Program-made: the position numbers and the translations under genes | Part shown: positions 1 to 9,087 of the stretch, piece by piece | Numbering within the stretch: the first letter of the stretch is position 1 | Layout of the letters: every line of letters starts with the position of its first letter | Source of the DNA: an uncultured Aliiroseovarius sp. | GTDB taxonomy: Bacteria; Pseudomonadota; Alphaproteobacteria; Rhodobacterales; Rhodobacteraceae | Assembly (NCBI RefSeq): GCF_947492455.1 | Contig: NZ_CANLNB010000003.1 | Location: 62,001-126,000 of the forward strand | DNA length: 64,000 bases | Direction: 5' to 3' | Notes under the pieces: generated by a model | Databases searched by the model: none | Told to the model about the DNA's origin: nothing | The model's input: the letters and a program-made list of their open reading frames with translations, nothing else

Positions 1-66
1 GCACGTAAACGCAGGCGTGATAGAATCACCCCATAGCAAGTCTTTGAAAGACAACAGGGTTCCCCA

Positions 67-477
67 ATGCGCCGCGCAGCACCCCTTCTTCTGATCCTTC
101 TGGCCGCCTGTCAGCCACAGGATATCTTCCGCACTCAGGCCAAACCCAAGGTTCAGGACGTGTCCGACCTGACCGGGGCCGAGATCTATGCCGAGAACTG
201 CGCCGCCTGCCACGGCAATGATGCCAAGGGCGGCGTCTATCCCAGCGCGCCGGGCCTGACCAAATTGACCGCCAAACACGGCGGCACCTTCCCGACCCGC
301 TATGTCATGTCGACCATCGACGGCTATGCCAAAGGCACCCAACGCGGCCCCATGCCCGAGTTCGGCGCGCTTCTGGACAGCGAAATGGAGGTCTGGGTGG
401 ACGAAAAAGGCGTTATGACCCCGACGCCTGCTGCGCTGGTACGGCTGGCGGAGTATCTGGAGTCTGTGCAGGACTGA
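67..477 (+). CDS. Lipoprotein c-type cytochrome (class I)
   Basis: This is a 136-residue monohaem cytochrome c, probably an electron carrier anchored on the periplasmic side of a membrane. The N-terminus is a lipoprotein signal with the lipobox LAAC (Cys15). The haem site is CAACH at residues 45-49, and Met96 in GPMPEFG is the likely sixth ligand. The spacing fits a small class I cytochrome of the kind also fused to oxidase subunits. No oxidase or other redox partner is nearby, so the partner is unknown. The 66 bases before it hold no recognisable gene. It reads towards a gene-free, hairpin-rich stretch. Confidence 0.85.
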   Translation: MRRAAPLLLILLAACQPQDIFRTQAKPKVQDVSDLTGAEIYAENCAACHGNDAKGGVYPSAPGLTKLTAKHGGTFPTRYVMSTIDGYAKGTQRGPMPEFGALLDSEMEVWVDEKGVMTPTPAALVRLAEYLESVQD

Positions 478-531
478 TCTGCGCGCGGCTTAGCCCCAAA
501 ACGTAACCCTCCGCAGGTCACGTGAAACAGA

Positions 532-675
532 GGGCCACGCCCGACCCTGGGTGGGCGTCGTTGGCATCTCAGTTTGTTAAGCCCTCTCCGCATCCGCAGC
601 GTTTCGTTTGCCGGTCCGTTGCAATACGCCCTCCCGGGGGGGGGATGGTCGGGCGTGGCCCGTGCGGTGCACGGG
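532..675. repeat. Hairpin-rich intergenic element with 15-bp inverted arms and a G9 run
   Basis: The gap between the cytochrome gene and the broken gene carries perfect 15-bp inverted arms at 532-546 and 647-661 (GGGCCACGCCCGACC and its complement). Inside, 549-565 can pair imperfectly with 621-635. Smaller hairpins lie at 536-558 and at 659-675 (CCCGTGC-ggt-GCACGGG). A run of nine G sits at 636-644. The arms could be the ends of a small non-autonomous mobile element, or the whole could be a structured RNA. I do not recognise a known family. Confidence 0.5.
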
Positions 676-694
676 CTGGGTAAATAGTCGACCT

Positions 695-1531
695 CTACCT
701 CAGAAGTTCAATCTGCTCAGAAAACTCCGGGGCTTGGTAGTAGAGTAATGCAGCTTCGTGGATATGGTCTGAACTTTCCAAATCCGGATCAAGTGCTGAA
801 ACAGTTTGCGAAACGGCGTCTAGGCTTAGGATTACGGCTTGGATAGCAAGTGCTGCGATGTTTTCAAAGCCTAGCCCTATTGTGCTACTCGCATTGTTAG
901 TATCGCGCTCGAAGGCGAAAAACGATGCATGTGCAAATTCTGACGCGAGCTCAAAGATACTTGCCTCAACGCCTTGGAATAGAATCTTTGCTCTAGGACT
1001 GGCTAGTCCAACAATGTCGATGCGTTGAGCACGGTCGTGCAAGTAGCACTGCTTCTTTCGTGCTCCCTCTCCTTTCTCAAAAAAATCCACACAACCTTTG
1101 ATATGTTCCGACTTTTCTAAATTTGTATGGACTTGAACAAGCTGGCTTGTGCGATCTGTTTTGAAGAAGGCCTTTTGTGCTCGGAAAGCTTTGTAGATGG
1201 AGTACATTTCCGCACGCTTTGCATAGTCGCTATCTCCTGAGAGTATGTAAGCAGCCCCCAAGCAAGCTTCATAAACAGTTCGCGCGAGTTAAAGGCTATC
1301 TTTGGTGCGTACAGATAGTTCAGCGGCGAGGTCAGAAATCACAGTGCCCGTTGAGCAAGCAGAGATTAAGAGACCGGAGGAAACTCGTCTCTGTTGCGTG
1401 CTGAAGACCTGTTTGTTCCCACTGAGAATTAGTTCAACGGATAGTCGGTTGAGTAACCATAGGGAGGTGTCAAGAAACTGAATCTTTTCAGAATTTTCCT
1501 TTGAGTGAGTTTTCTCAAACGTTAATTCCAT
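695..1531 (-). pseudogene. Broken AT-rich gene, possibly DUF5677-like, with an in-frame TAA
   Basis: One minus-strand frame runs from ATG at 1531 to TAG at 695, interrupted only by TAA at 1289-1291. Read through, it gives about 278 residues. Just after the stop comes LARTVYEACLGAAYIL, which resembles the helical (L/V)R-x-x-(F/Y)-E-A core of DUF5677-type proteins; that family link is my inference. The downstream half has only a TTG start (1261) without a good ribosome site, so I read this as one disrupted gene. The ATG overlaps the parE stop (TGATG), so it would have been translationally coupled. The sequence is much more AT-rich than its neighbours, which suggests acquisition. A sequencing error at the stop cannot be excluded. 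Confidence 0.65.
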
Positions 1532-3501
1532 CAAACATCCAACTCCTCCACGAACTTCGCGTTCTCCTGAATATATTGGAAACGAAGTTCGGGTTTTTTG
1601 CCCATCAGCTGCTCGACAAGGGATGCGGTTTCGCCGGGTTCGTCCTCGTCGATCGTCACGCGGATGAGCGTCCGGGATGCCGGGTCCATCGTGGTTTCTT
1701 TCAGGTCTTTTGCGTCCATCTCGCCCAGACCTTTAAAGCGGCTGACATCGATTTTGCCCTTGCCGCCCAGACCTTTTTCCAGATGCGCGTCGCGTTCGGC
1801 CTCGTCCACGCAATAGACGCGGCGGGCGCCTTGGGTCAGGCGGAACAGCGGCGGGCAGGCGAGGTACAGGTGGCCCGCGTCGATCATCGGGCGCATTTGG
1901 GTGAAGAAGAACGTCATCAGAAGCGAGGCAATGTGCGCCCCGTCCACATCCGCGTCGGTCATGATGATGATCTTGTCATAGCGCAGATCGTCGACGTTGA
2001 ATTTGGTGCCCAGCCCGACGCCAAGGGCTTGGGTCAGGTCATTGATCTCGGCATTCGTACCGATCTTTGAACTGGCCGCGCCCAACACGTTCAGGATTTT
2101 CCCGCGCAGGGGCAGCAGGGCTTGCGTCTTGCGGTTGCGGGCCATCTTGGCGGATCCACCAGCCGAGTCACCCTCGACGATGAACAGCTCGGTGCCTTCG
2201 CGGTTGGTGGCGGAACAATCCACCAGCTTGCCGGGCAGACGCAGTTTCTTGGTGGCGCTTTTGCGCTGGGTTTCCTTTTCCTGACGACGGCGCAGACGTT
2301 CCTCGGCCCGCAGCACAAGGAAATCGAGGATCGCGCCCGCGGATTTCGTATCCGCCGCCAGCCAGTTGTCAAAGTGATCGCGCACCGATTGCTCGACCAT
2401 CTTGTTGGCAGCCTCGGTCGACAGGCGGTCCTTGGTTTGGCCCACAAAAGCCGGGTCCGCGATGAAGCAGGACACCAGCGCGCAGCCGCCGGTCAGCAGG
2501 TCGTCGCGGGTGATGTTCGCGGCCTTCTTGTTGCCCACAAGCTCGCCATAGGCTTTGATGCCTTTAAGGATCGCGGCCCAGAAGCCAGTAACATGGGTGC
2601 CGCCCTCGGGCGTGGGCACGGTGTTACAATAGGACTGGATGTAGCCATCGCGCGAGGGGGTCCAGTTGATCGCCCATTCGACATAGCCGGGTTCGTTGAA
2701 GCGGTCGCGGAACTCGACCTTGCCCGCGAAGGGTTGTTCGGCATAGACGGATGCACTGCCCAGCGTTTCTTTCAGGTAGTCGGCCAAGCCGCCGGGGAAG
2801 TGGAAGGTGGCCTCGGTCGGTGTTTCGCCGTCCTCAATGTGGGATTTCCAGCGAATTTCCACGCCCGAGAACAGGTAGGCCTTCGACCGCACTAATGTGA
2901 ACAGCCGCTTGGGCTTGAAGCGGTGCTTGCCAAAGATTTCCTCGTCCGCGTGAAAGGTGACCTCGGTCCCGCGCCGGTTGGGGGCGGCGCCGATTTTCTC
3001 GACCGGACCCAATGGGACGCCGCGCGAGAAGCGCTGTTCGTACATTTCCTTGTTCTTGGCGACCTTCACCACCATCGAATCCGACAGCGCGTTCACCACC
3101 GACGAACCAACCCCGTGCAGACCGCCCGAGGTCTGATAGGCCTTGCCCGAGAACTTGCCGCCCGCGTGGAGCGTACACAGGATGACCTCAAGCGCGGATT
3201 TGTCGGGAAACTTGGGGTGCGGGTCGATCGGAATGCCGCGCCCGTTATCGGTGATCGAGACCGAGTAATCCGCGTTCAGCGTGACCTCGATCCGGTTGGC
3301 GTGGCCGGCGACGGCCTCGTCCATCGAGTTATCGAGAATCTCGGCCACCATATGGTGCAGCGCGCGTTCATCGGTGCCACCGATATACATGCCGGGACGC
3401 TGACGCACCGGCTCCAGCCCTTCCAGCACCTCGATCGAGGAGGCGTCATAATCGTCGGGGCCCTGTGATGGGGTGTGGCCGGCCAGAAGGTCGTTGCTCA
3501 T
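1531..3501 (-). CDS. parE: DNA topoisomerase IV subunit B
   Basis: The 656-residue ATPase subunit of topoisomerase IV works with ParC to decatenate daughter chromosomes in the cytoplasm. The GHKL ATPase part shows EILDNSMDEAVAG, DNGRGIPID and GLHGVGSSVVNAL. The TOPRIM domain shows EGDSAGGSAKMARNRKTQ and TDADVDGAH. The form PLRGKILNV and the length near 650 fit ParE better than GyrB (about 800). I chose the ATG at 3501 (MSNDLLAG); an upstream ATG at 3546 is in frame but adds non-conserved sequence. parC is not in the window. The gene is divergent from the PLP decarboxylase, and its stop overlaps the start of the broken gene behind it. Confidence 0.93.
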   Translation of the reverse strand: MSNDLLAGHTPSQGPDDYDASSIEVLEGLEPVRQRPGMYIGGTDERALHHMVAEILDNSMDEAVAGHANRIEVTLNADYSVSITDNGRGIPIDPHPKFPDKSALEVILCTLHAGGKFSGKAYQTSGGLHGVGSSVVNALSDSMVVKVAKNKEMYEQRFSRGVPLGPVEKIGAAPNRRGTEVTFHADEEIFGKHRFKPKRLFTLVRSKAYLFSGVEIRWKSHIEDGETPTEATFHFPGGLADYLKETLGSASVYAEQPFAGKVEFRDRFNEPGYVEWAINWTPSRDGYIQSYCNTVPTPEGGTHVTGFWAAILKGIKAYGELVGNKKAANITRDDLLTGGCALVSCFIADPAFVGQTKDRLSTEAANKMVEQSVRDHFDNWLAADTKSAGAILDFLVLRAEERLRRRQEKETQRKSATKKLRLPGKLVDCSATNREGTELFIVEGDSAGGSAKMARNRKTQALLPLRGKILNVLGAASSKIGTNAEINDLTQALGVGLGTKFNVDDLRYDKIIIMTDADVDGAHIASLLMTFFFTQMRPMIDAGHLYLACPPLFRLTQGARRVYCVDEAERDAHLEKGLGGKGKIDVSRFKGLGEMDAKDLKETTMDPASRTLIRVTIDEDEPGETASLVEQLMGKKPELRFQYIQENAKFVEELDV

Positions 3502-3634
3502 GTATTCGGTCGCCTTGAACGCTGCTCGTTTGTTTTGTTCGGGCATTATGTCAGAGCCGTCGGGAAGGGGGAAGAGCACCTTTCCATTCGGATGGATTTG
3601 GATAGGGTGTGCGCGACGAAGGAAGGACCGCGCC

Positions 3635-5050
3635 ATGACGACACCCCCCTTGGATCCCGCTGATTGGGAAGGTTTGCGAAGTGATCTGCACCGTTTGCTT
3701 GATCGCTGCGTGGATCAGATGCGCGACGCCGAAGATCATCCGTGGCAAGCCCCGCCCGCCGATCTGGTGGATCGCTATGCGATTGGGACTGGCGGCGATG
3801 TTGTCACGCGCGTGATGGATCAGGTTCTGCCCTATCACGGCGGCAACATGCATCCGAAGTTCTGGGGCTGGGTGCAGGGCAGTGGGCTGCCTTCGGATTT
3901 TGTGGCGGGAATTGCGGCGGCAGCCATGAACACCAATGGCGGCGGGCGGAACCACGGCATCAACGAAATGGAGCGCGCGGTCATCGACTGGACCCGTCGC
4001 AAAATGGGCTTTGGCGCGGGCGCGAGCGGCGTTTTGGTGGCGGGCACGTCTCAGGCGACGGTGATTTCACTACAGGTGGCGCGGGTCCGGGCGTGCCCGA
4101 ACGTGCGGGCCGAAGGGAGCAACGTGGGCTTGACGGTCTATGCTGCCGACGGGGTTCACAACGCGACCCGCAAAGCGGTCGAGTTGCTGGGGCTGGGGCA
4201 TGACCAACTGCGACTGGTGCCCACGCAGAACGGCACGATGGATCTGGACGCCTTACAGCAGGTGATAGCCACGGACCGGGCGCAGGGGCTATCTCCGCTC
4301 GCGATTGTCGGCACCGCTGGGTCGGTCGATCTGGGCGCCTATGACAATCTAAATAGGCTGGCCGATCTGGCAGAAGCCGAGGGGATCTGGCTGCATGTCG
4401 ATGGAGCCTTCGGGGCGTGGACACGGTTGGCAGATGCCACGTGGCGCGGACTAACTGACGGGATTGAGCGCGCAGACAGCATCGCTTTGGATTTCCATAA
4501 ATGGATGTATGTCGGATACGATTGCGGCCTTGCCCTGATCGCCGATGAAACCTCACACCGCGCGGCCTTTGCCGCGCGTCCGGCCTATCTGAAAGGTGCC
4601 GCCGAGGGCCTTGCGGGCGGAGACCCGTGGTTCTGCGACTACGGCATCGACTTGTCGCGCGGCAATCGCGCGCTCAAGGTCTGGTGCGCGCTGGAAATGT
4701 TCGGGGAAGAGGCGTTTGCCACCGCGATCACCCGCAACTGCGCACAGGCGGCGTTCATGGCGGATCAGGTGCAGTCCCACGGTATGTCCCTGTCCGCGCC
4801 CGTGGTGTCCAACATCTGCGTCTTTACCGCCGCCCCGGACCTGCCCGCCGCCCGGCAATCCACTCTGAACGCAAAGATCGCCACGCATCTGCAACTGCAC
4901 AACGCCACGGTGTTCTCGACCACCGATGTAGATGGCGTCACCTGTCTGCGCGCAGCGATCACCAACCACCGCACCCGCGATCATCACATCGCCGAGGCCA
5001 TCGCCGATGTCGCCAAAACGGCTCAGCTGTTGAAAGGATCGTTGGGGTAA
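3635..5050 (+). CDS. Group II pyridoxal-dependent decarboxylase
   Basis: This 471-residue PLP enzyme belongs to the group II amino-acid decarboxylases (aromatic amino acid, glutamate and related decarboxylases). The PLP lysine is Lys289 in DFHKWMY. The cofactor aspartate lies in HVDGAFGAW, and [16 protein letters not shown] is a typical fold element. The start is the ATG at 3635 behind GGAAGGA; the open frame reaches further upstream into the parE start region but is not conserved there. The substrate cannot be read from sequence, and no transporter or amine-catabolism gene adjoins it. Its last 28 bases overlap the 3' end of convergent truA. Confidence 0.85.
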   Translation: MTTPPLDPADWEGLRSDLHRLLDRCVDQMRDAEDHPWQAPPADLVDRYAIGTGGDVVTRVMDQVLPYHGGNMHPKFWGWVQGSGLPSDFVAGIAAAAMNTNGGGRNHGINEMERAVIDWTRRKMGFGAGASGVLVAGTSQATVISLQVARVRACPNVRAEGSNVGLTVYAADGVHNATRKAVELLGLGHDQLRLVPTQNGTMDLDALQQVIATDRAQGLSPLAIVGTAGSVDLGAYDNLNRLADLAEAEGIWLHVDGAFGAWTRLADATWRGLTDGIERADSIALDFHKWMYVGYDCGLALIADETSHRAAFAARPAYLKGAAEGLAGGDPWFCDYGIDLSRGNRALKVWCALEMFGEEAFATAITRNCAQAAFMADQVQSHGMSLSAPVVSNICVFTAAPDLPAARQSTLNAKIATHLQLHNATVFSTTDVDGVTCLRAAITNHRTRDHHIAEAIADVAKTAQLLKGSLG

Positions 5051-5793
5051 CCGACGCCCGCCAGATACAGCCCCTCGGGCGGGCAAACCGGGCCGCAAGC
5101 CGAACGGTCGCGCGCCTCAAGCGCATGGGTCACATCGTCGGGCGTCCATGACCCCGCGCCAACCCGCTCCAACGTGCCCACAAAACTGCGGACCTGATTA
5201 TGCAGGAAAGACCGCGCGCGGACATGGAAGCGATACTCGACCTCGTTCTCGCGGCGATGCTCTTCAACCCACAGCTCATCAAGTGTCCGCACCGGGCTGT
5301 CTGCCTGACAAATGGATGATCGGAACGTCGTAAAGTCATGCCGCCCGATCAGCCGATCAGCGCCCGCCTGCATCGCGTCCACATCCAACGGATGTTTCAC
5401 ATGCCACGCCAAGCCCCGATCATGGGTCAACGGCGCACGGCGGGCGATCAGACGAAACAGATAGCGCCGCTCGACCGCCGAAAACCGCGCGTGGAAGTCA
5501 TCTTCCACCGCGGCGCAATCGACAATCGCCACGCGCTGCTCTTTCAGGTGAAAATTCAACGCTTCAGACAGGCGAAACGGATCCCAATCCTTCACCAGAT
5601 CGCAATGCGCCACCTGCGCCAGCCCATGCACCCCCGCATCGGTGCGCCCCGCGGCGGCGGTGGTATGCTCACCCGGCTCAAGCTTCGCCAAAGCAGCCTC
5701 GATTGCGCCCTGAACGGACGGGTGTTCTTTCTGACGCTGCCATCCGGCAAAGCCAGCTCCGTGATAGTCGACTTTCAATGCATATCTGGGCAT
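5023..5793 (-). CDS. truA: tRNA pseudouridine(38-40) synthase
   Basis: TruA isomerises uridines 38-40 in the anticodon arm of many tRNAs. The 256-residue protein begins [19 protein letters not shown], the normal TruA start, so I place the start at 5793 and not further upstream in the open frame. The catalytic aspartate is Asp52 in GRTDAGVHG. The later [17 protein letters not shown] segment matches the family C-terminus. The gene is convergent with the decarboxylase (28-bp overlap) and divergent from ycjX. Confidence 0.95.
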   Translation of the reverse strand: MPRYALKVDYHGAGFAGWQRQKEHPSVQGAIEAALAKLEPGEHTTAAAGRTDAGVHGLAQVAHCDLVKDWDPFRLSEALNFHLKEQRVAIVDCAAVEDDFHARFSAVERRYLFRLIARRAPLTHDRGLAWHVKHPLDVDAMQAGADRLIGRHDFTTFRSSICQADSPVRTLDELWVEEHRRENEVEYRFHVRARSFLHNQVRSFVGTLERVGAGSWTPDDVTHALEARDRSACGPVCPPEGLYLAGVGYPNDPFNS

Positions 5794-5929
5794 GCCCCCG
5801 CATAGCTTGCCGCGCGCGCGCAGACAAGTTCCCTCGCCCCTCACCGCGGGGACAATACCCAAAAACCTCCCCTCTGGCGAAATGTGCCTGCCATACATAT
5901 CTTTAGGTCGAGCAGTGAAGGAGACAGCC

Positions 5930-7345
5930 GTGGGGCTTGGCGATATTGCAGACAGTGTCACCCGTCAGATCGAAGCGATCGGTGACGCCACAAGCGAGGC
6001 ACTATTCGAACCGGTGATCCGGCTGGGCGTGACGGGCCTGTCGCGGGCGGGCAAGACTGTGTTTATTACGTCCCTCGTGGCCAACCTGATGGACCGGGCG
6101 CGGATGCCAGGTTTGGTCGCGGCCTCGGAAGGGCGTATTCAAAGCGCGTTTCTACAGCCGCAGCCCGACGACACCGTGCCGCGTTTCGACTATGAAACAC
6201 ACCTCTCCGCCATGACCGGCCCCGCACCGCACTGGCCCGACAGCACCCGCGCCATTTCCGAACTGCGCCTGTCCTTCCGCGTCCAGCCCTCGGGCTTGCT
6301 GGGCGGGTTGCGCTCGGCGCGGACGGTGCATCTGGATATCGTGGACTATCCCGGCGAGTGGCTTCTCGATTTGGGGCTGATGGATCTCAGCTATTCCGAC
6401 TGGGCCGCGCAGGTGCTCGACCGCATCGAGACCCGCAATCAAGCGCAGGATTTCCTGACAAAAGCGCGCGCCGTGGACCCGACCGAGAAACTGGACGAGG
6501 TGCAGGCCAAGGATTTGGCCGCGTCCTTCGCCGACTATCTGAAAACCGCGCGCGACGATGGGTATAGCGACTGCACCCCCGGTCGCTTTCTTCTGCCCGG
6601 CGACCTTGAAGGCAGCCCAGCCCTGACCTTCGCGCCCCTGCCCAAGCCCGACACGATCCCCCGCCGCAGCCTGTGGCGCGAGATGGAGCGCCGGTTCGAG
6701 GCCTATAAATCCCGCGTGGTGAAACCCTTCTTCCGCGACCACTTTTCGCGCATCGACCGGCAAGTGGTGCTGGTGGACGTGCTGGGTGCAATTCATTCCG
6801 GTCCCGCCGCGCTGGAAGATCTGCGCCGCGCGATGGCCGAGATCCTGACCGCCTTCCGCCCCGGCACGAACGGGTTCCTGTCCACTCTCTTTCTGGGGCG
6901 TCGGATCGAACGCATCCTGTTTGCCGCGACCAAGGCTGATCACCTGCATCACAGCCAGCATCCGCGGCTCACCGCCATCACCGAGGCGCTTCTGCGCGAC
7001 GCCCGCGACCGCGCCGACTTTGCCGGGGCGAAAACCGCCGCGATGTCTTTGGCCGCCCTGCGCACCACGACCGAAGAGCGGCTGGACCATGATGGCCAAA
7101 GCCTCGATTGTGTGCGCGGTCAGCTTCTGGACAGTGGCAAAACGGCCGCCTTCTATCCCGGTGATCTGCCCGAAGATCCCGCGCAGCTGTTGAAGCCCGC
7201 GCGCAATGGCGACGAAAAATGGCTGGATGCGGATTACCAGATCATGCGCTTTGCCCCGGCGGCGATTTCGCTGAAACCCGGCGAAGGCCCGCCGCATATC
7301 CGGTTGGACAAGGCCGCTGAATTCCTGTTGGGGGACAAGCTGTGA
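5930..7345 (+). CDS. ycjX: YcjX-family GTPase-like protein (DUF463)
   Basis: The protein has 471 residues and a P-loop, GLSRAGKT at residues 36-43, close to the N-terminus, as in YcjX. The family is thought to be nucleotide-binding and stress-linked; its cellular role is not settled. I chose the GTG at 5930 because AGGAGA lies just upstream and the next residues (GLGDIADSV) begin the conserved part; the open frame reaches back to 5792 over the divergent truA start. The DUF697 membrane protein follows 39 bases later, and this pairing is conserved across proteobacteria, which suggests a joint function at the inner membrane. Confidence 0.88.
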   Translation: MGLGDIADSVTRQIEAIGDATSEALFEPVIRLGVTGLSRAGKTVFITSLVANLMDRARMPGLVAASEGRIQSAFLQPQPDDTVPRFDYETHLSAMTGPAPHWPDSTRAISELRLSFRVQPSGLLGGLRSARTVHLDIVDYPGEWLLDLGLMDLSYSDWAAQVLDRIETRNQAQDFLTKARAVDPTEKLDEVQAKDLAASFADYLKTARDDGYSDCTPGRFLLPGDLEGSPALTFAPLPKPDTIPRRSLWREMERRFEAYKSRVVKPFFRDHFSRIDRQVVLVDVLGAIHSGPAALEDLRRAMAEILTAFRPGTNGFLSTLFLGRRIERILFAATKADHLHHSQHPRLTAITEALLRDARDRADFAGAKTAAMSLAALRTTTEERLDHDGQSLDCVRGQLLDSGKTAAFYPGDLPEDPAQLLKPARNGDEKWLDADYQIMRFAPAAISLKPGEGPPHIRLDKAAEFLLGDKL

Positions 7346-7384
7346 CAGATACCTTCCATCCACCCGAATTGAATGGAGGCGCGC

Positions 7385-8386
7385 GTGACACGTGACCACA
7401 AGCAAGGCCCCGTCTTGATCGAACTCGACGACAGCCCCGCGACCTCTCCGGCCGAGGCGCCGCCCGTCCCAGACGTGACCGGTCCCGAGATCTCTGGCGC
7501 CGCCATGCAGGGGGTGATTTCCATCGCCGCCCACAGGCCATCGCGATTGGCGCGTTGGTTCTGGTCGCTGCTTCTGTCGATCCTTGGCTTCGTGTTGTCC
7601 GTCGCGGCGTACGACTTCGTCACCGGGCTGATCACGCGCAATACCTATCTGGGCTATGCGGCGCTGGGCCTGACCGGAGCCTTCCTGTTCGTGCTGCTGA
7701 TCATTGCCCTGCGCGAATGGATCGCCTTTGCGCGGATGCGTCGGGTGGATGCGCTGCATCATGCTGCCGATCAAGCCCTCGCCCATAACGATCTGGCCGA
7801 GGCGCGGGACGTTATGGCGCGCCTGAAGCGGCTCTATCACGGACGCGATGACATGCGTTGGGCGCTGGAACGCTATCGCGAGCGCGAGGGCGAGGTGTTC
7901 GACACCGACACCCTGTTCACCTTGGCCGAGGTCGAGCTGATGGCCCCCTTGGACCAAGCCGCGTTGAAAGAGGTCGAGGCTGCCGCGCGTCAGGTCGCCA
8001 CCGTCACCGCCATCGTCCCCCTTGCGCTGGCCGATGTGGCGACCGCCTTGACCGCCAACTTCCGCATGATCCGCCGCGTGGCCGAGATCTATGGCGGGCG
8101 CTCGGGTGCCTTGGGTAGCTGGCGTTTGACCCGTGCGGTGATGACCCATCTGGTCGCCACCGGCGCGGTGGCCGTGGGCGATGACATGTTGGGATCGCTG
8201 GCAGGGGGCGGGATGCTGTCCAAGCTTTCGCGCCGCTTTGGCGAAGGCGTGGTGAACGGAGCGCTCACCGCCCGCGTCGGTGTCGCTGCACTGGAAGTCT
8301 GCCGCCCGCTGCCCTTTGGCGAGGGCAAGCGCCCGGGCGTCACCGGGATCGTAAAGCGCGCACTGGCGGGGTTGTTCGGAAAATAG
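7385..8386 (+). CDS. DUF697/YcjF-family inner-membrane protein
   Basis: The 333-residue protein has a hydrophilic, proline-rich N-terminus, two close membrane spans at about residues 55-110, and a C-terminal DUF697 domain ending in a Gly/Ala-rich stretch (GDDMLGSLAGGGMLSKLSRRF). Its function is unknown, but it is the usual partner of YcjX. The start is GTG at 7385, five bases after GGAGG (7375-7379); the ATG at 7373 overlaps that ribosome site and is less likely. It probably forms an operon with ycjX. Confidence 0.82.
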   Translation: MTRDHKQGPVLIELDDSPATSPAEAPPVPDVTGPEISGAAMQGVISIAAHRPSRLARWFWSLLLSILGFVLSVAAYDFVTGLITRNTYLGYAALGLTGAFLFVLLIIALREWIAFARMRRVDALHHAADQALAHNDLAEARDVMARLKRLYHGRDDMRWALERYREREGEVFDTDTLFTLAEVELMAPLDQAALKEVEAAARQVATVTAIVPLALADVATALTANFRMIRRVAEIYGGRSGALGSWRLTRAVMTHLVATGAVAVGDDMLGSLAGGGMLSKLSRRFGEGVVNGALTARVGVAALEVCRPLPFGEGKRPGVTGIVKRALAGLFGK

Positions 8387-8389
8387 GCT

Positions 8390-8818
8390 TTAGCCCAAGC
8401 TGGGCACGGCACTTGCGGGGCGTTGAATGTCTTCGACCCCCATGCGCAACCCGCGTCCGATCCGATGCACCAGCGCAATCCACGCGCGGGCGGTGCCGGC
8501 GGGCAGGGCGTCTGTTGCGATCTCTTCAAACAGGGCGATCCACGGGTCGAAATGCTCGGGCCGCACATTGCCCGCCTGCATATGCGCACGCATCGGATTG
8601 CCCTCATAGCCCGGCTCGCGCAGGATTGCGCCGCGCCAGAAGCGGGCGATCAGAGCGATATGGGTGCCCCATTCTGCGTCCGTTGTCCCGACATGCCCGT
8701 TGAAGATCGGCCCAAGTTGCGGATGGACACGGATCCGCGCGTAAAACCGCGCCAGAACCGTGTCGATCTGGTCGGGCGTGATATCGAAAAGTTGCAGCGG
8801 ATTGGGGGTGTGGGACAT
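8390..8818 (-). CDS. Group III truncated haemoglobin
   Basis: This is a 142-residue single-domain haem protein of the 2/2 globin fold. Recognisable elements are FYARIRVHPQLGPIFN (helix B/C region), FWRGAILREPGY, and HFDPWIALFEE near the C-terminus. His79 in MRAHM is the likely proximal haem ligand by analogy with other truncated globins. Group III members are linked to oxygen or nitric oxide chemistry, but no role is shown here. The start is the ATG at 8818 (MSHTPNPLQ). The gene converges on the DUF697 gene with only three bases between them. Confidence 0.85.
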   Translation of the reverse strand: MSHTPNPLQLFDITPDQIDTVLARFYARIRVHPQLGPIFNGHVGTTDAEWGTHIALIARFWRGAILREPGYEGNPMRAHMQAGNVRPEHFDPWIALFEEIATDALPAGTARAWIALVHRIGRGLRMGVEDIQRPASAVPSLG

Positions 8819-9087
8819 GGGAACCTCTTTCCCGAGTGAAATAGTCGGTATCGCCAGCGCCGCCAAGCCCCCACGGATGGACAATTCAGCGCAGCCCGCC
8901 CGCCCATCATGACTTTACGCCACGCCCCCACGGGCCTATAACGCGCCCATGATGCACGCCAAAGCGATCATTATTCGAATTATATGCCCGGCGCTCTGAT
9001 CCAGACGAGCCGCCGGGACAAGGCGCATGGACCTACGCGCCGCCCTTTCTTCGACATTGACGACTTATCCTGAAAAGGACCGGACAC

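Noticed and set aside
695-1261. Separate gene starting at TTG 1261
   Set aside because: It is in the same frame as the sequence before the TAA, has no ribosome site, and its conserved core begins right after the stop; it is better read as half of one broken gene.
6152-8149. 665-codon minus-strand frame across ycjX and the DUF697 gene
   Set aside because: It has low-complexity Gly/Gln/His composition and covers two recognised genes on the other strand.
8819-9087. T-box or other riboswitch before ileS
   Set aside because: No T-box core or known aptamer pattern can be seen, and T-boxes are not expected in this group.
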